Part shown: piece by piece, positions 10,501 through 19,392 of the stretch | Position numbering within the stretch: the stretch's first letter is position 1 | How the letters are laid out: the number at the start of each line of letters is the position of its first letter | DNA from: Leucogyrophana mollusca | Taxonomy: Eukaryota; Basidiomycota; Agaricomycetes; Boletales | DNA length: 29,789 bases | Reading direction: 5' to 3' | NCBI GenBank assembly: GCA_021014945.1 | Contig: MU266622.1 | Coordinates: 1-29,789, forward strand | The notes under the pieces: generated by a model | The model's input: the letters and a program-made list of their open reading frames with translations, nothing else | Told to the model about the DNA's origin: nothing | Database searches by the model: none | Program-made: the position numbers and the translations under genes

Positions 10501-11048
10501 GGTCACCGCACCCCAGTCGATGGACTCCCCACCATCTTATAGCTCATCATTAGCACGATAAGCATGATGGAGATTGACAAAACTCACCGTTGTCGCAGAG
10601 GAACGCATGGAGGGCACAGTGGGGCCTGGGGTGGTTAGAGGACAGAATGGCTCAAATCGCCCATCAGTAACCTACCTGCCCCCCATCAAACCTCATAGAA
10701 GTTGATTGGTTGACCGGTGGGAAGGTCGTATATATATAGTCCTTAAATATTGAATCCCCTTGCTTGTCTCGGCGTTGAGCGCCATATGCGGACCAAGGGG
10801 GCTCACAGCAAGTTGACAGCACTGGGCACCGCAACCTTTTTGCTTACCAATTTAGCACAGCATTTGGGTCACAGCGCTACCACTCCAGTTTAAATAACAC
10901 ATTTGGTTGTGTTCTGAGTGGCTTGCAATGGTCCCACGACCGAACACGTACATACTTGTCTTATAGCGACTCAAGCTACAAACTGCATCTTTACGCAACA
11001 TTCTCCAACTGAATCAACTCCAAACAAGTGAACCAACTCAAAGTCGAC
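10501..11048. promoter_or_regulatory. Divergent intergenic promoter region
   Basis: It separates two divergently transcribed genes. It contains a nearly symmetric TATATATATAG block at about 10729-10739 that could serve either direction, and a CCAAT at about 10847. On the minus strand an open reading in frame with the 10500 start continues upstream through two possible introns to an ATG at 10686-10684, so part of this stretch may be 5' UTR or coding. No other gene is seen. Confidence 0.35.
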
Positions 11049-11839
11049 ATGTCAGTTGCTGTACTACCAGGATCTGGTACGGTCAGTGATTGGCTTCAAG
11101 TTCGATCCAGAGGCACTAGAAATGTAAGTCACTAGTTTCTCCTAGTGTCTTCGATGGAAACGACTGACCTCCCTTTTTAGTTTAACCATACACCAAATAT
11201 TGTCCTCGATAGTCCTGTCGCAGGATTTATCGCTTTTGCCGAATCCCTTCTTGAGCAACGAGTAATCGAAAGAAATGCTGCCGCGTCAAGGCTGGAGGAA
11301 TGCCTGCAAGAGGTGTCGAAATGTGATGCGGCTTTCGCTTCTGCACTAAAGATGTGTGACCGTGCCCATCAGTACACCTACGCTATTCGCTCCAAGCTGG
11401 AAAGCATGAAGAAGGAAAATGGTGGAGTCGTGGTGGATGAGAAGCTTCAAAGCCTGCCTTCAGCGTCGGATGAAATATTTCATCTGACCTACCATAATCT
11501 TCTGTCGGTGACACCTGTGGACAAAGATTATATTGAGGTGCGTTGATTATGAACTTTTCCTGCCATGGGCTAAACATCGGTGTGGCTTGCCAGAACCTTC
11601 ACTTTGCTCGCTTTCTGAATAAAGTAGCTCCTCCCAACGCACAGTGTTTGCTAGCGATTGCTACTGCGGCACACGAGGAGTGCTGCGCTGAGAAGGTTGC
11701 TGCCGAGCACCGTTACAGAAGGTGTTTGTTACAGTATCGCTTGTATGAGGCGGATCTGGAAAACGCTGAGGCGGCATGCGTCGCAGCCGAAGACGCCATC
11801 AACTCACTCGTTAGCTATCCCCCTCAGCACAATACGTGA
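11049..11839 (+). CDS. Hypothetical coiled-coil protein
   Basis: Three exons (11049-11123, 11181-11537, 11594-11839) with GT-AG introns of 57 and 56 bp, both in phase 0, give 225 residues. The protein opens MSVAVLPGSGTVSDWLQVRS. From about residue 45 it is almost wholly helical, with long Ala/Glu/Leu-rich stretches containing heptad-like spacing (SRLEECLQEVSKCDAAFASA; EECCAEKVAAEHRYRRC; YEADLENAEAACVAAEDA). No catalytic motif, signal peptide or membrane segment is visible. It may be a structural or scaffold protein; no family was recognised. The clean exon structure and matching phases argue for a real gene. It is convergent with RNA14. Confidence 0.7.
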
Positions 11840-12183
11840 TCACCCGTCATCGATATAAATCAGTTCCCCTCCCCTCCCCCACAACTTCATCATTATTTTT
11901 ATATCTTGTCATCGCGTTTGTTATATATCATTCTCGACATTCATGCCAGCATGTTGATAGTGTACCAATGCACATTTGCTCCCTCACTCAAGGGCACACA
12001 CTTAGCTACTTTCACGACATTGTGAGACAACATTTTAAACTGACGACACTCGTAGCCCAGAGAAGCCAGGCACAATCAATACTGCGCAAACCCTCGAATG
12101 AATCGACCTTGAGAACCATGACGATGAGAGCTGCAGGACTCCTTCTCAAACACAGTCGCTGGTCACTGCCGTGAATGCCGTAC
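11840..12183. other. Intergenic region between convergent 3' ends
   Basis: Between the stop of the coiled-coil gene (+) and the stop of RNA14 (-). Pyrimidine-rich and AT-rich sequence at 11865-11935 fits 3' UTR material. No gene or RNA motif is seen. Confidence 0.4.
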
Positions 12184-15100
12184 TCAACAACGATTTTGGG
12201 GTCCACCCCATCCTCCCCCGGGACCCCAATGCGGACCATAGTCAGGCAGTGGGCGGCCAGCTGGAATGTGTAGTTTTCAAAACAAGGCCTGGTACAAGCA
12301 AAAATAACTTACCTTCTCGAGGGGGGGCGGCAGGAGGAGGTGGCGGCAGTGGGGTGGCCCCTGTTGCAACATTCCGAAACATCGTCATCATATCATCCGC
12401 GCGGAAGATCGGGCCTAGGGAACATTGGGATTAATTTAGTCACCTGGTAACACAAATTGAAATGAACAAACCATCAAATGAGCTTGCACTGGGGAGCTGT
12501 CCAAGAAACCACGAGAGCACGCCAGGCAACGGAGGGCCATTATCGTCGCCCTGGGCCCTTTCCCTTTCCACCTCACGCTCCCTCTCCCGGGCTCCGGGGC
12601 CTTCGAGCCGGCGCCGCAAAGGAGGGCCATCCCACCTGTCGCGGTCTCTATATCTGGGGGGTGAGCGAGATATCTGGCGCCTGTCGCGAGCTCTATCTCT
12701 TGGGGGTGAGCGAGAAGTTTGGCGCCTGCCACGGTCTCTGTCTCTGGGGGGTGAGCAAGATCTTTGGCGCGCACGCTTAGTGGGTAGGCCACTGTCACTT
12801 GGCCGAGCAGAGCCCTCACGGCGCTCGTAGTTGAGGGATGAAGGCCGCTTTGAAGATGTGTTAGGCTGGCCCAACGTAGTTGGTTGACGGATAACCATAG
12901 CAAGGCCTAGATCCCGTGCAGCGATGGTGTCGGTATCCGAGTATGTGTGACGTTGAGCGAATCGCTTAATCGGTGAATCTAAAATGATACAAAGTCAGGC
13001 CGTTTGTCTGAGTAGTACCAGGGGACGCTTACCAGAGGGGCAGACCCCGGCCATACGCTGTTCCAGCTTCTGTACTGCTGCCAGATCACCGTACTGGTAT
13101 TCGTATCTTGCCCAACGTTCCCACAGTGGCCTTGCGCATTCAAAGGAGAAAGTGGTGACGGCGCGCTCAAAAAGCGCTCGTGCATCTAGCAAAATTTGGT
13201 CAGTTCAGGCCTCGGTACTGTGATGATGAAAAGCTCAACTGATATCATCGTTGATACGTATCAGGAACTCAAGATACCGCACGAATAATTGAATTTCATC
13301 GCCGTATTCTTCTAAACCCTTCTCAAAGATTCTTGCAGCAATTTTAGCGCCAATTTCTTTTGTATGATGGTACTCTGTAAGTGCTGAGTGATGGATGAGC
13401 GTAATCTCGATGACCATCCGTTGACTTGACGTACCTGCAAACTCGTACACTTCCCAAGGCGTCCAGAGATCCCTCCTGGCGCTTGCAAATATCTGTCGAA
13501 AGCTCTTGATGCCCTGCGCCCGCCGCACAAAGCGCATGTATGTAATCCAAACGAGGCCGTATTCGGTTCTCCGTTCCGCAAGTTCTCCAACCTCTGGTGG
13601 TTTCTCGCCTGCACTCTGAGTTGCAAAGAACGGGTTGTTTGAATGTGATCCGGCCTCAGTTAGGCCCGTGGTGGTGGGGGCCGGTGTGTTCGCAGGGACT
13701 GTGCTACCAGATCCGTCAGACGAGGACGAGTTGGAAGAGTTGGCGCGAGCTTTGAGGGCCTCGAGATCGATATGCAGCTTGTCGAGGAGCTTATCGAACA
13801 TCGCGGTGACTTCGGCATGGTTCCCCCATGCTTCTATTTGCTCAGCGTATGCAAAATGAAGAAGGAAGCTGGTCGGATTGGCCTCCATGCCTGCTTTCAA
13901 GATATTGACAGCGTCTTCTTGCTTACCGACACTGTTAGTCCAGACAAACGCCATGTACCTGACAGAATAAATGAGCCCTCTTTTCCTGTCCAAGTAACAC
14001 GATTCAGACCCACCATATCTCGCTGTAATATCTCATACGGATAACCGCTTTGCGGTATACCCCTTGGATCCGCGATATAAGGGCGGACCGGTCCTTGTCT
14101 TCAAATTCGAGCGGATTGCTCTCTTCCCATTTGAAATAGGTCTTCCATGCGCCGACGAGTGCTCTTTCAGCTGCGTTGAACGTGGGCGTATGAGGGAGAT
14201 AGTGGGGTGAGCGCAAAGAAGACGACTGGGGTGGTGGAGGGAAAAGGGGACCTTGGTGACGCTCGAGCTGTCGCAGGACTGTGCAAGCCCGCACGTGGGA
14301 GGAAGAAAGACCCAACATGATTTTGTTAGCCTAAGAAACGGTTGGTCACTTATTGGCATGAAAAGGGAGATTGGGGAGATTCTGGGCCTCACCGTAGTTT
14401 TGTCCAGATTGTATTCGAAAGTCGAGAGCTCGAACCAGAGTCTTTCTACATTCTTGAGAGGAATCTGAACAGCACAGTGATAGACTTTGCGCAGAGTGTC
14501 CATCTTCTGCGATTCTTCCCCTGGAGTAGTCGTCTGCATGCCTCATAAACAATCAAGGATATCGCGAGACGGAAATTCATACCTCTCCAATTTTTAAATA
14601 TTGGATGTAGTCACTCCAGATGTCACCGCTGTCTTGATCTTGGCCGATGCGATTGAGAGCAAACTCGTAGGCCTTGATGACTGCATCACGTGTGGTGTTG
14701 ACTTGTCTAGGCCACAGTAGTTTGTTCAGCGTACAAGTCATGCTGCTGCCACTCACACTGACCTGACGTAGGAAAGATAAGATTGATACAACTCAACTGA
14801 CGGAGACGCTTTCAGATATTTTTTGAATAGGGCTTCTGCACACTGGAACAGCCCGAGCCTGAGAAAGTGATTGAGCTGTGCTATTTGCGCGGAGGCCTTG
14901 ACAGCGTTTAGCTATATTAGGTGCACAGCCAAGAGAGACTGAAAGCTGGGCCATACCGTGTTCGGATAGATTTCAAGCAGATCCTCATAAGATTCTCTGA
15001 TTTGCTCAGTGTTACCGGCACTCTCAGCGAGATCGACAAGTCTGTTCCATCCATCTGGGTTATGCGGTTCTTCACGCAACTTCGAACGCAGGACATGCCA

Positions 15101-15199
15101 CTCAGAGAGAGGTCCTTGAGACACGGTCGAGAATGCCTCCGCCGGGACCAATGAGTTCAGTGCCTCATCCGACAGCTGGGTCACCCCGCTGTTGGGCAT
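12184..15199 (-). CDS. RNA14: mRNA 3'-end processing protein Rna14 / CstF-77 (Suf family)
   Basis: About eleven exons splice to a protein of roughly 810 residues with HAT (half-a-TPR) repeats. Readable pieces include [130 protein letters not shown] and [20 protein letters not shown]. Rna14 is a dimeric scaffold of the cleavage factor (CF IA / CstF) that selects poly(A) sites in the nucleus. The C-terminal part carries an Arg/Asp/Ser-Pro tract (about 12630-12775), then a monkeytail-like segment [14 protein letters not shown], a Pro run and a Gly/Pro-rich end ([19 protein letters not shown]) with TGA at 12184-12186. The start is the ATG before [15 protein letters not shown]. All introns are GT-AG and about 45-80 bp. 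It appears complete and functional. Confidence 0.93.
12630..12775 (-). repeat. 45-bp in-frame tandem repeat in RNA14 (SPPRxRxRxRR units)
   Basis: Three head-to-tail 15-residue units ([45 protein letters not shown]) lie in the C-terminal region of Rna14. They are rich in Arg-Asp and SP sites, like splicing-factor RS/RD domains. The DNA repeats are clear (each has a GGGGGTGAGC-type core on the plus strand). Confidence 0.8.
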
Positions 15200-15816
15200 A
15201 TTGGATTGAGAGATTGTGTTTGTTCCTGAAAGTTTTGAAATACCCCCCAGGGCACAGGGGAACTCGTGAAGAATATCATGATAATCATGATCGTGGTCTG
15301 GCCCTGGGTGCGTTTCCGAGTCAGAGCGTAGTGGCGGCCCCGGGCCGGACTTTGTTCGGCCGATTTTAACTCTGAGCTTGCCACCATGCTCAAGAACTCG
15401 TAACTACGGGAAACACCGGATACACAATGAAGAACTCGGACAGAAAACAAAATAACTTTACCGAAATGGAATCTGTGGTCCTCCCAGGTAAGAACACAAT
15501 ATGGACAATGGAATCTTAGCTAAGACAAACATACACAGATTTATCGACCAAGCATCGAAATGTGTCCGTCTGTCCGTAAAAATGACCATATATCCACTGC
15601 ACCGATGGAGTGGAGGGTGGAGCGGAAGTGACTCCAAGCGAGTGAGATGCCTCGAACTCGCTGAAGCCCGGCAGGACGTAGTAGAGCTCAGTGCAACATG
15701 TGTCCCCTGCACGGGGGGTCATGTCGGCGGCGACATCACTGAATATACGCTTTCACCAAGCACAAAGCTTAATATCAAATAATGGACGTTTTCCACAGAA
15801 GTCCACCGAGTTTGGA
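15200..15816. other. Region upstream of RNA14, no gene seen
   Basis: It probably contains the RNA14 promoter on the minus strand. It includes one copy of a 35-bp direct repeat (15389-15423) and an imperfect ATCATGAT run near 15275-15295. Short open frames on both strands (for example 15458-15712) show no recognisable domain. Confidence 0.35.
15389..15423. repeat. 35-bp direct repeat, copy 1
   Basis: The core CTCGTAACTACGGGAAAC is shared with 17772-17806 in the same orientation, with three mismatches over 35 bp. The two copies, 2383 bp apart, enclose the GH9 and unidentified exon fragments. Confidence 0.8.
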
Positions 15817-15837
15817 AACAGGTACTGGTTCTGTGCT
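15817..15837. repeat. 21-bp direct repeat flanking the GH9 fragment, copy 1
   Basis: Exact match of 21 bp to 16839-16859 in the same orientation, offset 1022 bp; core CAGGTACTGGTTCTGTGCT. On the minus strand both copies read AQNQYL in one frame. Confidence 0.8.
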
Positions 15838-16013
15838 GTGTCCAGACCCCGGAGGAAGTTGGGCTGATCGTCCAAAATTTGAGAGCTTATGCTCCGCCAC
15901 TGTTGCTGGATCGGCAACTATGTCGTGCAGTACGTTTCTCTACTGTGGCTCTCGTCCACCCACTCACGTTTCCATAGATGCTGCCTGCGCTTTGATGCTC
16001 CCGCGAATGACTT

Positions 16014-16695
16014 CATCTTTGATGCCATGGTTGATTGTTGTCGAGGTTCGCTGTGCAGGGATTAGAGGGAATATGTTAGCGGGTGGGATGGACGTACCTT
16101 CTGCTATTTGTACAAAGAGGGTGTTGTTGGAAGAGTGAGCCTGTGGGGAGACGTGAGGGGTGGGAGGGGAGAGAGTTATGGTGGCGTACCTTCACGAGCC
16201 AGTCGAGGCTCCATCGTAGCATGTCGTCGAGGTAGGGCGTCTGGTTAGCCAAGTCGTAACCTGGAAAGAGTCAGTGGTGGCCGTGACATGGAGGAGACAA
16301 GGCACCTTTTCCGAAGTCGGTCGCACCCCAGCATATGGACAGGACCGTGAAAGACTAGCAATCATTAGCGTAAGACCAACAGTAAACAAAAAGGAATACC
16401 AAAGGAAAGGTGCATTTGATATAGTCTGTTAGGCGGAGGTGAGAGTGGGGCAATTGAGAGGACGGATTAGCGCACCTCCAGCATCGTAGTATCCGCCGCT
16501 GAGATCGAGGTTTACGTCGTGGCCGTCGTTGACGGCGCTGTTGTTTCTCCACGGTACACGGTTTGTGGACGGTAGAGTGCCGCTGCGTTGTGCGTCGTGA
16601 AAGTAGATGCGGTTACCGAGGAGGGTCGACCATTGTGAATTGGGAACCGAGCCTGAGGAGGGAATTGCACCGGCTGATGTTTTTCCTACAAGCAT
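16014..16695 (-). pseudogene. GH9 endoglucanase, 5' part only
   Basis: Exons on the minus strand give the N-terminal part of a glycoside hydrolase family 9 catalytic domain: AIPSSGSVPNSQWSTLLGN, IYFHDAQRSGTLPSTNRVPW, DGHDVNLDLSGGYYDAG (the family's conserved DLxGGYYDAGD block), then after introns DYIKCTFPL, SFTVLSICWGATDFGKG, YDLANQTPYLDDMLRWSLDW and AHSSNNTLFVQIAE. Five short GT-AG introns are readable. After ANLDNN the reading runs into QPWHQR and TGA, where the family expects YWGGD. The remaining two thirds of the domain, including the C-terminal catalytic Asp/Glu region, are absent, and no clear signal peptide is seen. GH9 enzymes hydrolyse beta-1,4-glucan; this copy is a fragment. A 21-bp direct repeat lies on each side. 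Confidence 0.85.
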
Positions 16696-16838
16696 TGCTT
16701 CCCTTACGACCCCGCAGACAGCATGCCATGGTACTCTCCACCGACTAGGCAGGAGGTGACGCTCATCCTATTCTGCCTTACGACCTTCATCCTCTTCTAT
16801 AATGTCGAATCATCGTTCCAATATCTTGGAACCGACCC

Positions 16839-16859
16839 AACAGGTACTGGTTCTGTGCT
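16839..16859. repeat. 21-bp direct repeat flanking the GH9 fragment, copy 2
   Basis: Partner of 15817-15837. It lies about 145 bp upstream of the first recognisable GH9 codon. Confidence 0.8.
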
Positions 16860-16959
16860 CGTGCGAATAGATGAACCCGTAGATGATCGGCAGCAACAGG
16901 TCGCATGGAAAGATCAGCGTAGTGTGACGGCGCAAGCGCTTGTCCCGTAGAGTCCACTT

Positions 16960-17660
16960 TCGAGACGTAGAGTGATGGCACACGACGTCGCTGGAATGTT
17001 GTAAAGAGAAGCTTCTACCACAGAGACGAATATGCGTGGGGAATCGGGTGTCTGCTGTTCGGAGAGTAGGATGAGGATATCTTGGAGGTAAGCCCTGGTT
17101 CGTGGTTGAGAGAAAGGGTAAAAGCTTTGGTTTTTCCTGGCGATGAAACGAGGACATGGATGTGGAATTCATGAGTTTCTGGCAAACTCACGAGTCCCGC
17201 CAACAACGCATCCTTCAAGTTTGGAAAGTTCGATGAGGACGGAGAGTCACTTCCGCCGTTCGGAGATTCTGGGTAGTCGTTCTCGAATATCATGGGAGGT
17301 AGCTGACACGCGCGGGAAGGCCAAGCTGGCCCATTAGGTGCGCCTAATGGACCACCATGCCCATGCGCTGCGGAGGGGGGTCAGCAAAGCGAAAGTGTGT
17401 GGGGTGGAACTCACATAGACGCAACTCTCGACGTTGAGCGTGAGTCCGCGCTCGAAGCAGGCGCGAGTGTGTGCGACGTCATTGAAGTTTTCGTAGTACC
17501 TGCTGAGCTCTGAGAAACGGTTAGGTTAGCACTTGTTATTCTTTACTCCCTGCTGAACCATCGGAGCCACAGGACTCGACGAGGGCGACAGTGTGGGCCG
17601 CAATGTGGAAGCAAAAGGCGTAGGCCGGGACCACGAAGTGGGTCCAACAGACACCTCTTC
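16960..17660 (-). pseudogene. Exons of an unrecognised gene, probably broken
   Basis: Plausible minus-strand exons can be spliced: FVVPAYAFCFHIAAHTVALV (about 17635-17575), then LSRYYENFNDVAHTRACFER and GLTLNVESCVY (17510-17415), then a Pro/Gly-rich piece AHGHGGPLGAPNGPAWPS continuing to LPPMIFENDYPESPNGG and NFPNLKDALLAGL (17355-17185), then DILILLSEQQTPDSPRIFVS (about 17080-17020). Junctions carry GT-AG signals and compatible phases. The frame degenerates after about 17000, although ARAQNQYLL at 16860-16834 may belong to the same gene. I do not recognise the family. It may be the host gene into which the GH9 fragment was placed, as with fimbrin at 6-8 kb. Confidence 0.45.
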
Positions 17661-17771
17661 AAGTCATGCAATCCCCGGTTCATCGACGATCAACATCGCC
17701 GGGACCAAGCAAGACTTGGGGAAGGGTGAAACAGATGACCATAAATACAAGGAGGTAGAAATGGTATGAAA

Positions 17772-17806
17772 CTCAAGGACTCGTAACTACGGGAAACGCC
17801 GGACAC
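17772..17806. repeat. 35-bp direct repeat, copy 2
   Basis: Partner of 15389-15423. Its right edge lies about 10 bp from the point where URA2 coding similarity begins. Confidence 0.8.
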
Positions 17807-17815
17807 CCGATATTT

Positions 17816-18428
17816 GTTCATGTTGGCCAGCCCGAGTGGGCAGAGGTCACGACCCTCAAGGCCACGAAAGCCTTTGCGCAGAAAGTCAGCTACCCCGTCC
17901 TCATCCACCCATCCTACGTCCTCTCAGGTGCAGCGATGGAGGTCGTGTACGATGAATCCGCGCTCGAATACAACCTCTCCGCCGCGGCTTCCACATCGCC
18001 TCTCCACCCGGTGGTGATAACCAAGCTTATCAACGACGCTCAGGGGAGATCGATGTTGACACTGTCCACACAACGGCAAACTTATTGTTCACGCCGTCTC
18101 CGAGCACGTGGAGAATGCCGGTGTGCACTTTGGTGACGCCACCCTCGTCCTCCCGCCGTTTTCGCTCACCCCCCAGGATATGAGTCGCCTGGGGGTCATT
18201 GCGGAGAAGGTCGCAGCGGCCTTCGATATCTCTGGCCCGTACAACATGCAAATCATCAAGAAACCTGCAGAAGGACCAGAGGATGAAGCGCAAATCAAGG
18301 TCATCGAGTGCAACTTGCGCGCGTCACAGTCGTTCCCATTCGTCTCGAAGGTCCTTGGGCATAACTTCATCGATACGGCGACTGCGGCGATAGTCGGGCA
18401 GGGGGTGCCGTCTTCGCTCACGTTCTAG
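17816..18428 (+). pseudogene. URA2/CAD carbamoyl-phosphate synthase fragment, second half
   Basis: The translation reads VGQPEWAEVTTLKATKAFAQ, YPVLIHPSYVLSGAAMEVVY, SALEYNLSAAAS, PLHPVVITKLINDAQ, then after a frameshift near 18040-18065 EIDVDTVH, and after another near 18085 LIVHAVSEHVENAGVHFGDA, TLVLPPFSLTPQDMSRLG, YNMQIIKK, IECNLRASQSFPFVSKVLGH and IDTATAAIVGQGVP. This is the ATP-grasp region of the second synthetase half of the fungal CAD-type protein, which starts pyrimidine synthesis. A changed stretch at 18410-18428 ends in a stop. At least two frameshifts make it a pseudogene; there is no start codon or upstream domain. It begins about 10 bp after a copy of the 35-bp repeat. Confidence 0.85.
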
Positions 18429-18500
18429 GCTGAGTCGTTCAAGGTAAAACTCTTGGTGTTTCCAAAAAAAACCAACTAACAGGCTATCACAGTACCCTGG

Positions 18501-18625
18501 CCTCGAAAGCAACCGATTACCCACTCGCATACACAGCAGCCAAGATCGCACTCGAGCACACCCTTCCTGAACTCCCCAACGCCGTTACCAAAACCACCAC
18601 CGCATGCTTTGAACCTTCACTCGAC
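18501..18625 (+). pseudogene. URA2/CAD carbamoyl-phosphate synthase fragment, first half, misplaced
   Basis: The reading [20 protein letters not shown], then [20 protein letters not shown] and PSLDY, belongs to the first synthetase half of the same protein (the region before IVTKIPRWDL), which normally lies well upstream of the piece at 17816-18428. So the two halves appear in reversed order. The similarity stops abruptly after LDY. The paralogous segments of the two halves (IECNLRASQSFPFVSK in one, SRSSALASKATGYPL-type in the other) lie next to each other here, which suggests recombination between them. Confidence 0.75.
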
Positions 18626-19392
18626 TATCCAAGGCACTTTGCCCTGCAGAGAGTACGCGGAGCACTCTGTAGGAGAAGGTACGATGTGAAAGCGGTGTTG
18701 TTCGTGCAGGTGGTGTATGAGGTGGAGGGCCATCTTATAACTGCATTGCGCTTATCACACTTGGCGACCGATTCAAGCTGCGTTACAGAGACTAGGTATC
18801 ATTGGAGCGACAAGCACCTTACTTGTGCCAACAGGCGCCTGTCGCCGACTTTGATGGATGTTTTCACACAGTTTGGTATGTCTTCAGGACCTGTGTTGCG
18901 TTTTCTCTCAAATCAACTGTAGCCCCTCCGTTAGTATGAAATGTAATTTCTTCATTTGAAAATCAGGGAAAGTATTTTATCTAAATAAGAATTCAAAACT
19001 GTTCTACAATTTACTTGGAAATTCTGTAAGGGGCCATGAGAACTTTGTAAACAACTATCTTCGTTCGAAACTCTGGTCTGCCTACGGGAGACTAAGAACT
19101 TTAGGGCCTTGCGGCCCGCTGATGCAACCGGGTCCGACCAAGGGTTCCATCATTTTACTTGGATCGCACTACCTCCACAGCGTTTACAAACTCATGTCAC
19201 CCACAACATGCGAAGCGAATTCCGGCTCACCATCACATGTTATATATGCTCTGAAACCGCGCTCAGTATCTACTCATTGCGATTCAACTGTTCGTCGTGG
19301 TCGCGGTGCCATCTCCCCTCAGGCTATGCCCAACTTACAAGCCATTTGGGTTTTCGTCTGCTTAGTGCCAACCAGGCATGTCCGATTCTTGA
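18626..19392. other. Gap between URA2 fragments and Plavaka element
   Basis: No recognisable gene. AT-rich sequence at 18940-19060 could include the left end of the Plavaka element, but no terminal inverted repeat was identified by eye. Confidence 0.3.

Noticed and set aside
12462..12830. Long plus-strand open frames (122 and 100 codons) rich in Ser/Leu/Arg
   Set aside because: They are antisense to the repetitive C-terminal exon of RNA14; the openness follows from the repeat composition.
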